A stretch of 64,000 bases of DNA from the NCBI RefSeq assembly GCF_001988955.1, contig NZ_CP014263.1, positions 4,062,001 to 4,126,000 on the forward strand, read 5' to 3'. Numbering within the stretch: the stretch's first letter is position 1; each line of letters begins with the position of its first letter. The notes under the pieces are model-generated. The model saw only the letters and a list, made by a program, of their open reading frames with translations. It did no database searches and was not told the origin of the DNA. Position numbers and translations under genes: made by a program. This document shows positions 8,009 to 16,707 of this stretch, piece after piece. This DNA comes from Spirosoma montaniterrae (lineage in GTDB: Bacteria; Bacteroidota; Bacteroidia; Cytophagales; Spirosomataceae).

Positions 8009-10774
8009 ATGTTTTACGGGCTTCGCACGAAACGGGTCGCCATTGCTTCCCTGCTTTGGACAATTACGAGCATCTGGTGTGTTCAGGCCGTTGCGCAAAA
8101 AGTAGCCCGTCGAGGGGTATTAGACCTTCGCAATGTCCAGCTATCGCAACGACCTATCGAGCTAAGGGGCGAGTGGAAGTGGTATTGGCGGCAACTTCGT
8201 ACACAGAATAGCACTGAAACGGCTTTTGAATACACGGCGTTTCCACAACTATGGTCGGCCAGCCGCTGGCAGGGGCGACCTGTAGGCAGTCAGGGCTACG
8301 CCACCTATTCGCTCACCGTGCTGTTGCCTCCCCACAAGGCTCCGCTGATGCTCGAACTGCCCGATCAATACAGCGCGTATCGGCTGTTTGTAAATGGTCG
8401 CGAACTGGCGCACGACGGCAACCCGGCCACAACAAGGGCCGAAACCATACCGTACTGGTCAACTCAACTTGCCGAATTGCCGGTTGCCGATACACTTCGA
8501 TTGGTGCTTCAAATCGCCAATTTTCATCATGCCAAAGGTGGCTCCACGCAACCAATTCGGTTAGGGCTGGCGTCTGAACTTCGTCTGGCTCAGGACGACG
8601 ACCGGGCACTCGACCTGTTTCTGGTTGGGTGTTTGTTCATGAGCGGCCTGTTTCTACTGGGGTTATTTAGTTTCAGCAAAACCGACCGGGCCATTTTGTA
8701 TTTTGGTCTGTTTTGCCTGACTTATAGCTATCGAATTATCGGCACCGATCTGTATGTACTCCACACATTGCTGCCCGCTATTCCGTGGCAGGTAACGGTT
8801 CGGTTAGAGTACCTGTCGCTGTATGCATCGGTCGGTTTGTTTGTGGCTTATACGCAACTACTGTATCCGTGGGAGACGCACCCGCGTTTGGTTCGGCTCA
8901 TGATTGGGCTGTGTGCAGCCTTTGCGGTTACGGTGGTGTTGCCAGCGCGCTGGTTTACGCAGTTGATTAATCCGTTTCTGTTTTTGATGCTGGGCTACAT
9001 CGGCTATGCCTGCTACGTTTATTGGATGGCCGCCCGACGCCGACGCCCCGGTGCCATGTATTCGCTTATCAGTACGGCCCTGCTGATGCTGGTGTTCGGG
9101 CTGATTATTCTCCAGTATGTTGGCCTGACCATACCGGCAACAGCACTGCTCTTTGCTGGTTATCTGATCTTCTTCTTCCTGCAATCGTTGGTATTGTCGT
9201 TTCGATATGCCTACGAACTTGGCGAGGCCCGCAAGATAGAAAAGCAGTTTCTGGCAAATATGAGCCACGAAATCAGAACGCCCCTCAACGCCATTCTGGG
9301 GTTTTCCAATTTGCTGCAAACCACCAAACTAACGGAAGAACAGGAGGAGTTTCTGCGGTATATCCGAACGGCTGGCAATAATCTGCTGACCGTTGTCAAC
9401 GACATTCTCGACTTCACCAAAATTGAAGCCGGATTACTGCCCTTAGAGTCGGTGCCGTTCAGTGTGCAGGCTCTGATCGATTCGCTGCAAACCATGCTGA
9501 TGCCTGCTGCCGATGATAAAAATCTGAAGCTCTCAGTTGAAGTAGACCCGACATTGCCACCAGTGCTACTCGGCGACCCAACCCGACTGACGCAAATTTT
9601 GCTCAACCTGATGAGTAACGCGATCAAGTTTACCCGAAAAGGGAGCGTTACCGTTCGGGCGAATAAACTTGAACAGACGAGCGATACCGTGCAGGTGCAG
9701 CTTATGGTCGAAGATACCGGTGTTGGCATTGACGCCGATGCATTGCCGCATATTTTTGAGCGATTCAAGCAAGCCAACGATTCAACGACGCGGTTTTATG
9801 GCGGCACGGGCCTGGGGCTGAGTATCGTAAAATCGCTGACAGAACTACAGGGCGGCACCGTCAGCGTGACCAGTACAGCAGATGAAGGGTCGTGTTTTAT
9901 TGTAACGATTGGCTACCGAATCGCACCGAACGAGGGAGAATTAGCTACCGACCAAACAGTGTCGGCATGGGTGCAGACAGAGAAAGTTGCCGGGCGGTTA
10001 TTACGGGTTCTGGTCGTTGAAGATAATCCAATGAACCAGAAACTTGCCCTTGGCGTATTGAATCGGCTCGGCCATATGGCGAAAGTAGCCGAAAACGGGC
10101 AGGTGGCACTCGATCTACTCGAACATTATGACTTTGATCTGGTGCTGATGGATATTCAGATGCCCGTGATGGATGGGTTTACTACCACGTTTAGCATACG
10201 CAATAAAATGCACAGTTCGGTGCCTATTATTGCCATGACGGCCCATGCGCTGGCAAGCGAGCGCGAAAAATGCCTTCAGGCGGGCATGAACGATTTCCTG
10301 CCCAAGCCATTCCGACCGCAGGATTTGCAGCAAATGATCCGAAAACACGTACCCGCTGCGTCGAAACCACCTGCACCCGCTCCTGCACCCATTCCTGAAC
10401 CGATACCGGCCCCACCGCCCAGCCCGCAAACTGATTTCTCTATTGAACCGCTGGTAAAAGCTGTCGGCGATGATACTGATTTGGCCCATGAGTTGCTCGA
10501 CCTCTTTCTACAGCAAACGCCCGACCAAAATGAGGAAATACGGCAGGCACTCGTCAACAGCGACCGGGCCACAGTGAAGGCCGTGATTCACAGCCAGAAA
10601 GCCAGCATAAAGATGCTGGGCTTAACCGAATCGACGCAGCAGATTCAGGAAATCGAAGCTCTCTTACAGGCGCAGGCTGAGTTGAGCGACATTGCTCCGT
10701 TGGTTCGGGCCTACCTGACCCTTCTCGATACGAAGCTGGTAGCCATCAGGTCGTTTGTAGAGAGTAAACCATAG
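8009..10774 (+). CDS. Hybrid sensor histidine kinase: 7TMR-DISM, HisKA, HATPase, receiver and HPt domains
   Basis: The order in this 921-residue protein is as follows. A signal peptide precedes an extracellular jelly-roll sensor (about 35-195) of the 7TMR-DISM extracellular type. Seven hydrophobic helices follow (about 205-400). The HisKA motif is MSHEIRTPLNAILGF, with phospho-acceptor His420. The HATPase N box is NLMSNAIKF, with G boxes EDTGVGI and GGTGLGLSIV. A receiver domain (VLVVEDNPMNQ, phospho-acceptor Asp715 in LMDIQMPVMDG) is followed by a proline-rich linker of about 25 residues. A C-terminal HPt domain ends the protein, with likely His861 (IHSQKASIKMLGL). All four phosphorelay modules are in one chain, but no output domain or nearby response regulator is visible. 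The carbohydrate-binding-like sensor fits detection of an extracellular ligand. Confidence 0.92.
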   Translation: MFYGLRTKRVAIASLLWTITSIWCVQAVAQKVARRGVLDLRNVQLSQRPIELRGEWKWYWRQLRTQNSTETAFEYTAFPQLWSASRWQGRPVGSQGYATYSLTVLLPPHKAPLMLELPDQYSAYRLFVNGRELAHDGNPATTRAETIPYWSTQLAELPVADTLRLVLQIANFHHAKGGSTQPIRLGLASELRLAQDDDRALDLFLVGCLFMSGLFLLGLFSFSKTDRAILYFGLFCLTYSYRIIGTDLYVLHTLLPAIPWQVTVRLEYLSLYASVGLFVAYTQLLYPWETHPRLVRLMIGLCAAFAVTVVLPARWFTQLINPFLFLMLGYIGYACYVYWMAARRRRPGAMYSLISTALLMLVFGLIILQYVGLTIPATALLFAGYLIFFFLQSLVLSFRYAYELGEARKIEKQFLANMSHEIRTPLNAILGFSNLLQTTKLTEEQEEFLRYIRTAGNNLLTVVNDILDFTKIEAGLLPLESVPFSVQALIDSLQTMLMPAADDKNLKLSVEVDPTLPPVLLGDPTRLTQILLNLMSNAIKFTRKGSVTVRANKLEQTSDTVQVQLMVEDTGVGIDADALPHIFERFKQANDSTTRFYGGTGLGLSIVKSLTELQGGTVSVTSTADEGSCFIVTIGYRIAPNEGELATDQTVSAWVQTEKVAGRLLRVLVVEDNPMNQKLALGVLNRLGHMAKVAENGQVALDLLEHYDFDLVLMDIQMPVMDGFTTTFSIRNKMHSSVPIIAMTAHALASEREKCLQAGMNDFLPKPFRPQDLQQMIRKHVPAASKPPAPAPAPIPEPIPAPPPSPQTDFSIEPLVKAVGDDTDLAHELLDLFLQQTPDQNEEIRQALVNSDRATVKAVIHSQKASIKMLGLTESTQQIQEIEALLQAQAELSDIAPLVRAYLTLLDTKLVAIRSFVESKP

Positions 10775-10877
10775 ATGATGAAACGGGTAGTTTGCGCGAA
10801 CGGCTGCGTTTTAAACGCGAACAACGGCGTTTATACAACACGCTCCCCGATCACTCTTATATCGCTCATTGCCGCTT

Positions 10878-12185
10878 ATGAACCGTCAGGCCCTGCGTTT
10901 TCTTACCGTACTTATTAGTTCGGCTTTGTTTGCTTCCTGTTCGCGCACGACCGATGCGCCCGACACTACGCCAAAATTCAGGTTAGTGCCGGGTAAAGTG
11001 TTCTACTTTAAGTCGTTCGTGGATTGTAACATGGCCGAAGCCTGGGTAGGTGATACGTTCCGTATTTTTCCGGGCAAATATGGCGAAGACCCCGTCTGGG
11101 GTACGGCCAATGACCTGAAATTCGGCGACGGTGCCAATGCCGATGAAGCCTTCAGCCGCGAAGCCAGCGAGTTTACAACCCCGAAAATGCCCAAAAATGC
11201 ACCGGTAGGAAAACCCGGCCTGCACGGGGCCGTGTGGTTCGAGACGGTTTATCAAAGCCCCGCCGACAAATCGGGCCGGACGCTCTATGCTGTTTATCAC
11301 AACGAAAATTACCCGGCTACGTTACCCTATGATCCTAAAACTGGCTCTGGCTATATCGATAAAAACTGGCCGCAGGGATTAAAAGGGCCAACTTCTGCCG
11401 CTGCCGTTTGCCGGATTGGAATTATGAAATCGGTAGACGGTGGGCGGAGTTGGGACAATCGGGGGCTGTTTATCGAAGACCATCAGCCGCGCATGATTCT
11501 GAAACCCCACAATACGTCAAACACGTTCGCCGGGGGTGTCGGCGATCCGTCGGCGGTGGCTTCCGGCGATTATTTGTACCTGTTCTACGGTGAGTATGGT
11601 TATCCGGGTGTATACGACGCCAAAACCTACGACCCAACCAAAGAATGGAGTGGGCAGTGCATCAGCGTGGCCCGCATAAAACTGTCTGACCTCGACAATC
11701 CGGTGGGTAAAGCCCGGCGGTGGGATGGCCGCAGTTTCAATGCCCTGCCCGATAGCGTGGGTGCGCCGGTGAAATCGCTCCAGATTCCGCGTGATTCGGC
11801 GGGTGGCCCGGCATCGTCGCCCACGGGCGGGTTTCACTGGGGGCCGTCGGTGAGTTGGAATACGTATCTAAACTGCTGGGTCATGCTGATGGGCCACGTG
11901 ACGGGGTCGTCGTGGGCAGGGAGCAAGATTTATATCTCGTTCAACAAAAATAAAGACCTCGGCGAAGGCGATAATGCGCAGCAATGGTCGAAGCCGCAAC
12001 TCCTGCTCGACCGGCCTGGCCATTTTCTATGGTATCCCTCGCTCCAACCCATGAACACCCCCGACGATATTGCCAACAGAAGCACCTGCCTTCGGCTCGG
12101 CCAACGCGCCCGTTTGTTCGTGAAAGACATTCTGCCCGAAAAGAGCGTGTATCTATCGGAATATGTAATTGAGTTTGAGAAGTAG
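10878..12185 (+). CDS. Lipoprotein with probable beta-propeller (DUF4185/glycosidase-like) fold
   Basis: The start is the ATG at 10878 (435 residues); a TTG three codons earlier is possible. A lipoprotein signal ends at SALFASCS. The body has repeated strand motifs of sugar-hydrolase beta-propellers: RIGIMKSVDGGRSWDNRG, GVGDPSAVASGDYLYLFY, FHWGPSVSWNTYLNCWVMLM and IYISFNKNKDLGEGDNAQQW, near the end LWYPSLQP. These resemble DUF4185 and GH32/43/68-like propellers, but I cannot name catalytic residues. It follows the hybrid kinase with a 103-bp gap and no terminator seen, so it may be cotranscribed with it. Function is unassigned. Confidence 0.6.
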   Translation: MNRQALRFLTVLISSALFASCSRTTDAPDTTPKFRLVPGKVFYFKSFVDCNMAEAWVGDTFRIFPGKYGEDPVWGTANDLKFGDGANADEAFSREASEFTTPKMPKNAPVGKPGLHGAVWFETVYQSPADKSGRTLYAVYHNENYPATLPYDPKTGSGYIDKNWPQGLKGPTSAAAVCRIGIMKSVDGGRSWDNRGLFIEDHQPRMILKPHNTSNTFAGGVGDPSAVASGDYLYLFYGEYGYPGVYDAKTYDPTKEWSGQCISVARIKLSDLDNPVGKARRWDGRSFNALPDSVGAPVKSLQIPRDSAGGPASSPTGGFHWGPSVSWNTYLNCWVMLMGHVTGSSWAGSKIYISFNKNKDLGEGDNAQQWSKPQLLLDRPGHFLWYPSLQPMNTPDDIANRSTCLRLGQRARLFVKDILPEKSVYLSEYVIEFEK

Positions 12186-12206
12186 AGACGCAAGATTTTG
12201 CGTCTC
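12185..12206 (+). terminator. Hairpin overlapping the stop codon, first unit of a 27-bp repeat
   Basis: GAGACGCAA and TTGCGTCTC form a perfect 9-bp stem with a GATT loop; the first G is the last base of the TAG stop at 12183-12185. There is no long T-run, so termination is plausible but not certain. Confidence 0.5.
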
Positions 12207-12270
12207 CTTCGCGTCAGTAAGATTTTGCGTCTCTTTCGCGTCAGCAAGATTTTGCGTCTCCTTCATCGGA
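12192..12270. repeat. Three tandem copies of a 27-bp repeat between convergent genes
   Basis: The word AAGATTTTGCGTCTC recurs at 12192, 12219 and 12246, exactly 27 bp apart. The first two copies are followed by a near-identical CTTCGCGTCAG (CTTTCGCGTCAG-like in the second). The array fills the gap between the propeller lipoprotein gene and asd, and the first copy forms a hairpin with upstream sequence. Confidence 0.85.
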
Positions 12271-12280
12271 ATGACAGAGA

Positions 12281-13297
12281 TCAAACCGCAGCCTCTTCTC
12301 CAATCGTTACCAGATTGTGTTTCATCAGGTACTCGGCAATTTGCACGGCGTTGGTGGCAGCCCCTTTGCGTAGATTATCGGCTACACACCAGAAATTCAG
12401 CGTTTTAGGTTGCGTTTCATCGCGCCGGATGCGCCCTACAAATACCTCGTCGCGCCCGTGGGCGGTTAGCGGCATTGGGTATTCAAACGCTTTTGAATCG
12501 TTTTGCACAACAATTCCTTCGGCATTGCGGAGCAATTCAACCACGTCATCCAATTCAAATTCGTGGTCAAACTCTACGTTAATAGCCTCCGAATGGCCGC
12601 CGATGGTTGGAATCCGCACGGTGGTAGCCGTTACACGGATGCTGTCGTCGCCCATAATTTTCTTGGTTTCATTCACCATCTTCATTTCCTCTTTCGTATA
12701 GCCATTATCGAGAAATACGTCGATGTGCGGCAACACGTTGAGGTCAATGGGGTGAGGATACACTTTTTGCGCATCGGCACGGCCTTCACGCTCGGCAAAT
12801 AACTGATCGACAGCCGCTTTGCCCGTACCCGTTACTGACTGGTAGGTTGATACCACAATACGTTTCGCTTTGTAGCGGTCGTGCAGGGGTTTCAGAGCTA
12901 CCACCATCTGAATGGTTGAGCAGTTCGGATTAGCAATGATTTTATCGTCGGGCGTGAGCGTATCGGCGTTGATTTCGGGCACAACCAATTTCTTGGTCGG
13001 GTCCATACGCCATGCCGACGAGTTATCGATTACGGTGATGCCAGCTTCGGCAAATTTGGGTGCCAGCGCGAGCGACGTGCTGCCGCCTGCCGAAAAAATC
13101 GCAATGGCGGGTTTAGCCGCAATGGCATCCTCAAAGCTGACAACGGTATATTGCTTTCCCTTAAACTCGACCTGTTTACCTACCGACCGCTCTGAAGCAA
13201 CCGGGATCAGTTCAGAGACGGGAAAGTTACGTTCTTCGAGCACTTTCAGGATTTCGCCACCGACAAGGCCGGTAGCCCCAACAACTGCGATTTTCAT
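12281..13297 (-). CDS. asd: Aspartate-semialdehyde dehydrogenase
   Basis: Asd reduces L-aspartyl phosphate with NADPH to aspartate semialdehyde, the branch point to lysine, diaminopimelate, methionine and threonine. The 338-residue protein has the NADP-binding GATGLVG at residues 7-13. The catalytic cysteine is in NPNCSTIQ (Cys126), and the substrate-binding stretch is IPTIGGHSEAINVEF. Length is normal for the family. It is the last of a run of minus-strand genes. Its leader contains two GC-rich hairpins. Diaminopimelate from this pathway feeds the MurE step encoded at 20.2 kb. Confidence 0.97.
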   Translation of the reverse strand: MKIAVVGATGLVGGEILKVLEERNFPVSELIPVASERSVGKQVEFKGKQYTVVSFEDAIAAKPAIAIFSAGGSTSLALAPKFAEAGITVIDNSSAWRMDPTKKLVVPEINADTLTPDDKIIANPNCSTIQMVVALKPLHDRYKAKRIVVSTYQSVTGTGKAAVDQLFAEREGRADAQKVYPHPIDLNVLPHIDVFLDNGYTKEEMKMVNETKKIMGDDSIRVTATTVRIPTIGGHSEAINVEFDHEFELDDVVELLRNAEGIVVQNDSKAFEYPMPLTAHGRDEVFVGRIRRDETQPKTLNFWCVADNLRKGAATNAVQIAEYLMKHNLVTIGEEAAV

Positions 13298-13306
13298 AAA
13301 AGTAAC

Positions 13307-13322
13307 GCGGGTGGAAACCCGC
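13307..13322. other. GC-rich hairpin immediately upstream of asd
   Basis: GCGGGT and ACCCGC form a 6-bp stem around a GGAA loop, 9 bp from the asd start codon. It resembles the terminator hairpin at 13343-13358. It may affect asd translation, which is inference only. Confidence 0.4.
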
Positions 13323-13337
13323 CTTGATTAAATTAAC

Positions 13338-13358
13338 AAAAAGCGGGTTTCTGCCCGC
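13338..13358 (-). terminator. Terminator of the 13433-14086 gene
   Basis: On the minus strand GCGGG and CCCGC form a stem around a 6-base loop and are followed by TTTTTG. It lies about 75 bp after the stop codon of the envelope-protein gene. Confidence 0.7.
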
Positions 13359-13432
13359 ATTACTGAATTGCCCGCAAAAGTACAGCAAAATCGCTGATCG
13401 ACAGATGTTTTGTTCGACAGAAAAACAGGCAG

Positions 13433-14086
13433 TTAGAACCGGCCAACCAGCCCAACGCCCGAAATACTAAGGTTTGAATAGGGCTGCACTTGCCACGAAA
13501 TGCCCTGCCGCTGCCGCAATGACCGATTGTAGTATTGCACAGCCTGCCGCATCCGTTGACCGGGTCGCAACATCCACGCACCCGTGGCTGAGATAAGAAA
13601 ACCACCCAGAAACATGGCTACGCCCGTTGTGACGGCCCCATGATTGGTGCGGTCAGGAGTCGGGTTGCAGTATCCATAACACATCATGCCATTAATAACC
13701 GTCCCATTTGGCGTATAGGGACCCCGATTAGCTTCGCCAGTACGGTCGTTGGACAAACCAACGCTTAGCCCTATAATTGACGTAACGATACCGCCCGCAA
13801 TGAGCCAGCCGCCCGCGTATCGGCTACGCATATACGCATTGAAATTCTGAATGGCGTCCGGGTCGCCCGACGCCATAATATACGGGCGCAGGTCTTTTGC
13901 CCTGATGTCCAGACCATCATAGGTATACTGCGTTCGGCCACTCCAGCCGCCATACGCACCCACGTAGGTAGGAATCATGTCGCTCTCAATCGGTTTTAAC
14001 TCTTCTGGTCGAATAGGCCGGAGTGTATCGGGCTGGGCCTGAGTTAGTAAGGGCAGGGCTGTCAGGAGCCAAAAAAGCCGTTTCAT
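13433..14086 (-). CDS. Hypothetical exported membrane protein
   Basis: I do not recognise a named family. The 217-residue protein has a signal peptide (MKRLFWLLTALPLLTQAQ) and a tyrosine/glycine-rich region (YVGAYGGWSGRTQYTYDG). Two hydrophobic segments follow, near residues 92-108 (GWLIAGGIVTSIIGLSVGL) and 152-170 (GVAMFLGGFLISATGAWML). The tail is RQRQGISWQVQPYSNLSISGVGLVGRF, an alternating pattern ending in phenylalanine, as in outer-membrane proteins. The segment between the hydrophobic helices holds two close cysteines (MMCYGYCNP). Inner- or outer-membrane location is not settled. It is bounded by its own terminator, so it is probably monocistronic. Confidence 0.65.
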   Translation of the reverse strand: MKRLFWLLTALPLLTQAQPDTLRPIRPEELKPIESDMIPTYVGAYGGWSGRTQYTYDGLDIRAKDLRPYIMASGDPDAIQNFNAYMRSRYAGGWLIAGGIVTSIIGLSVGLSNDRTGEANRGPYTPNGTVINGMMCYGYCNPTPDRTNHGAVTTGVAMFLGGFLISATGAWMLRPGQRMRQAVQYYNRSLRQRQGISWQVQPYSNLSISGVGLVGRF

Positions 14087-14159
14087 GGTCGTTGATGTTT
14101 ATCTGAAGCAATATAAACAAAGTATCATACGACGACATTAAGGCTTGATTAGAAGCTGA

Positions 14160-14768
14160 TTAACGCTGCGTTACAAAACTGTTCGGGCCGAAGAAAACAT
14201 AGCTTGCTTCGGGCGTTAGGTACACGTGCAGCGGAACGTCAGTTGGTTCAACGTCTTCGATTTGTTCAACCGGCTCGAATAGCGACAGGCCAATTTTCAG
14301 GCAATTGGGTCGACACTCGGCCAGAAAACGGTCGTAGTAGCCTTTACCATAGCCGACTCTGTGCCCATTTTTGCCAAACGCCAGCAACGGCACCAGCACC
14401 ACGTCAATTTGTTGGCTATCAACGGCTGATTGCCCGTTTCCAACGGGTTCGGGAATGCCCCAGCGGTTCTCTACCAGCACCGTTTCGGGCGTAAGTACGT
14501 AGTGCGTAAGGCCGTTTGCGTTTGTATCGGTAATAGAAACAGCGATATTGACCTGCGGAAGGTCGCGCCAGAGCCGACGAATAATCGGCCATGTATCAAC
14601 TTCGTTTTGCCGGGCAATCGGCAGGAAGGTGTGAAGCAGGCTGGTGTGTTGGGGCAACAGAATGTCAAAAAAACGCTTAGTTATCTGCTGACTCATCGTC
14701 TGCACGTCAGTGACCGATAACGCCCGGCGTTGCGCCAGAAACTGTTTTCTAAGTTCGGCTTTGGTCAT
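14160..14768 (-). CDS. 5-formyltetrahydrofolate cyclo-ligase
   Basis: The enzyme converts 5-formyl-THF to 5,10-methenyl-THF using ATP. I start at the ATG at 14768 (202 residues, MTKAELRKQFLAQRRAL), although the frame opens five codons earlier. Family motifs are the N-terminal KAELRKQ, the DVVLVPLLAFGKNGHRVGYGKGYYDRFL block holding the ATP-binding and substrate loop, and KIGLSLFEPVEQI. The bshC stop TGA shares its last base with this ATG, so the two genes are translationally coupled. The protein length is typical. Confidence 0.93.
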   Translation of the reverse strand: MTKAELRKQFLAQRRALSVTDVQTMSQQITKRFFDILLPQHTSLLHTFLPIARQNEVDTWPIIRRLWRDLPQVNIAVSITDTNANGLTHYVLTPETVLVENRWGIPEPVGNGQSAVDSQQIDVVLVPLLAFGKNGHRVGYGKGYYDRFLAECRPNCLKIGLSLFEPVEQIEDVEPTDVPLHVYLTPEASYVFFGPNSFVTQR

Positions 14769-16318
14769 CAATTTTCTAAACAAAGCTGCATCCTGAAATC
14801 GAACGGATTAAAAGCAGCCAGCATTTTTTGCAGAAAAGCCCGGTCGTTCAACTGGAACGTGAGGAAATTTTCGGTGCGTTCCTGTAGGCCGCCGTTCGGA
14901 AACAGTTCTTCTTTTACGGTCAGCAATTGCCGGATGCCTGTTTCCTGATTGCGCTCTTCGGCCCGACGCAGCTTTTTTTCGAGCCGAACAACCGCGTTGG
15001 CGAAGCGTTTGGTTTCGGCCAGAACCGCCCGTTCGAGTGTGGGGTCAACCATTTGTGCTTTGTGCAGAATGGCGTCCAATGCCTTGTTTACCTGTTTATT
15101 TTCGGCATCGAACCGGAGCGCGTGGCGGGTATGCGTATCGACGTACTCGTGTTTAAGCGTTTGGGTATCCCGAAACAGTTCTTCGGGCGTTAAGCCCAGT
15201 TTATGAATTCGTCGGGCTGTAACCTTCGGTACGTAAGTGGCAAAATTTCGGGGCATCAGCAGCGGAAAAGGCGTTTCGTATAAATCGAACACGCTTTTGA
15301 GTTGCAGCCAGTATGGCACCTCCGACGGGCCACCGATGTAGGCCAGATTTGGCAGAATGGTTTCCTGATACAACGGGCGCAGCACCACGTTCGGGCTAAA
15401 ACGCTCAGGATGTTCGTCAAGCATTCGCAACAACTCTTCTTTCGTAAAGCGCAGTTTGGTATGCACGACTTTATACGTACCATCCGGCAGTTGTTCGATG
15501 CGTTCGCGGAGCTGGTCGTCTAAATAGAACAGGTTAATGTCGCGGGGGGTGATAACGGTTTTATACCCCAACTGCCCGAGTTGGTCGGTGCGTTGCTGTA
15601 CCTGCTCATTAGCCCGCTGATGCAACAGTTCGTCGCGCATGATGGGCGCAAACAGCCCTTTCAGGTGGGCGTCGTCGGCATCTAAGCAAATCAGCCCTTC
15701 GGCCCCAAACAACTCGTTGATAAAGTACCGAACGGCATCAGATAACGTGCTGTGTTTCAGATAAGCATCTTCAAACAGGCTGAGTTTTTCGGGTATCTGG
15801 GCAAACAGCGTTTTCAGTTCCTGCGGGTTCATGCGCCCCACCGCCCCGCGTTGCTCGGTTTCCCAGCGGTAATCGCGCCCGAACAGCCGGAAGTGATTGA
15901 TTTCAGCAAAATCGTGGTCTTCGGTTGCCATCCAGTATACCGGCACAAACGTATAGTCCGGGTAGTTTTTCTGCAACTGTCGGGCCAGATTGATAGTCGT
16001 AATCAGCTTGTAAACGATGTAGATTGGTCCGGTAAAAATAGTGAGCTGATGCCCCGTCGTAACCGTAAACGTGTTGGGCTGTAATAGTATCGAAAAATCA
16101 GGCTTGTTAGCTATGTGTGCATACTGCCGGGTGAGCGTATCGACTAACGTCTGCCGTTTTTCAGGCGAAAACGTTCGTTCCTGAATTTGCTCCTGAAAGC
16201 CCGAAAGGGTAGGAAAGCGGTTGTAGAACGGGCGAAGACTGTCTTTTTGATTGAGGTAATCGAGAAAAAGAGAAGAAAATTGGCCGGTGGCAGAAAGCGG
16301 CAGGTACTGACAGTCCAT
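14768..16318 (-). CDS. bshC: Bacillithiol biosynthesis cysteine-adding enzyme BshC
   Basis: BshC joins cysteine to glucosaminyl malate in the last step of bacillithiol synthesis, the low-molecular-weight thiol used by Firmicutes and many Bacteroidetes. The 516-residue protein shows the family stretches TVTTGHQLTIFTGPIYIVYKL, VYWMATEDHDFAEINHF and NLAYIGGPSEVPYWLQLKSVF, and a C-terminal coiled-coil region (LEKKLRRAEERNQETG). No bshA or bshB is in the window. It is the first gene of a two-gene unit with the folate cyclo-ligase, and its leader contains a terminator-like hairpin. Confidence 0.95.
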   Translation of the reverse strand: MDCQYLPLSATGQFSSLFLDYLNQKDSLRPFYNRFPTLSGFQEQIQERTFSPEKRQTLVDTLTRQYAHIANKPDFSILLQPNTFTVTTGHQLTIFTGPIYIVYKLITTINLARQLQKNYPDYTFVPVYWMATEDHDFAEINHFRLFGRDYRWETEQRGAVGRMNPQELKTLFAQIPEKLSLFEDAYLKHSTLSDAVRYFINELFGAEGLICLDADDAHLKGLFAPIMRDELLHQRANEQVQQRTDQLGQLGYKTVITPRDINLFYLDDQLRERIEQLPDGTYKVVHTKLRFTKEELLRMLDEHPERFSPNVVLRPLYQETILPNLAYIGGPSEVPYWLQLKSVFDLYETPFPLLMPRNFATYVPKVTARRIHKLGLTPEELFRDTQTLKHEYVDTHTRHALRFDAENKQVNKALDAILHKAQMVDPTLERAVLAETKRFANAVVRLEKKLRRAEERNQETGIRQLLTVKEELFPNGGLQERTENFLTFQLNDRAFLQKMLAAFNPFDFRMQLCLEN

Positions 16319-16348
16319 GCAGATTAGGATTTACCACAGCCAACAAAC

Positions 16349-16378
16349 AAAAAACCCGCAAGGTTCGGAGCCTGCGGG
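16349..16378 (-). terminator. Terminator-like hairpin in the bshC leader
   Basis: On the minus strand CCCGCA...TGCGGG closes a hairpin followed by TTTTTTG, about 35 bp before the bshC ATG. Because only the antisense of a plus-strand gene lies upstream, it could be an attenuator or the leftover terminator of a displaced gene. Confidence 0.6.
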
Positions 16379-16408
16379 AACGTTGGAATCGCGGTTGAGA
16401 AATAAATA

Positions 16409-16461
16409 TTTTTCGGTGCTAATCGTGGTTCAGCCCGCTACTTCTCGTTACTTTCGTAAGA
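16409..16461 (+). repeat. 53-bp direct repeat, copy 1 (promoter segment before the toxin-antitoxin pair)
   Basis: This segment matches 17024-17076 at 50 of 53 positions (differences at repeat positions 7, 24 and 40). It ends in TTACTTTCGTAAGA, which contains a TACTTTCG box close to the -7 consensus TAnnTTTG. It lies 16 bp before the DUF433 start, so it probably drives the pair. Confidence 0.9.
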
Positions 16462-16476
16462 CCTATTTCGTAGACA

Positions 16477-16707
16477 ATGACAGCCAGACAAAGTATTCAG
16501 ATTGATCCCGAAGTATTGGGCGGCACACCCGTATTCAGCGGTACACGGGTAGCAATTCAAACCTTGTTCGATTATTTAGAAACCAGTTCACTAAATGACT
16601 TCCTGGAAGGCTATCCCTCTGTTAGCCGCGAACAGGCCGAAACGGTTATCGAACTTGCCAGCAAATTACTAAATACATTTTCCACTGAGTATGAAGGTGT
16701 TGCTTGA
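16477..16707 (+). CDS. DUF433 antitoxin
   Basis: This 76-residue DUF433 protein (SIQIDPEVLGGTPVFSGTRVAIQTLFDYL) has the family's conserved core around LGGTPVFSGTRV, a small winged-helix-like DNA-binding fold. DUF433 genes typically precede a PIN-like DUF5615 gene, and the pair is predicted to act as antitoxin and toxin. The next gene overlaps this one by 17 bp. Autoregulation through the upstream 53-bp promoter segment is likely but not shown. Confidence 0.88.
   Translation: MTARQSIQIDPEVLGGTPVFSGTRVAIQTLFDYLETSSLNDFLEGYPSVSREQAETVIELASKLLNTFSTEYEGVA

Noticed and set aside
10775..10877. Small gene between the hybrid kinase and propeller lipoprotein
   Set aside because: The frame from 10774 region continues into the lipoprotein gene in another frame and shows no coding character.
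12192..12270. CRISPR array at the 27-bp repeats
   Set aside because: The repeats are directly tandem with no unique spacers, only three units, and no cas genes are present.
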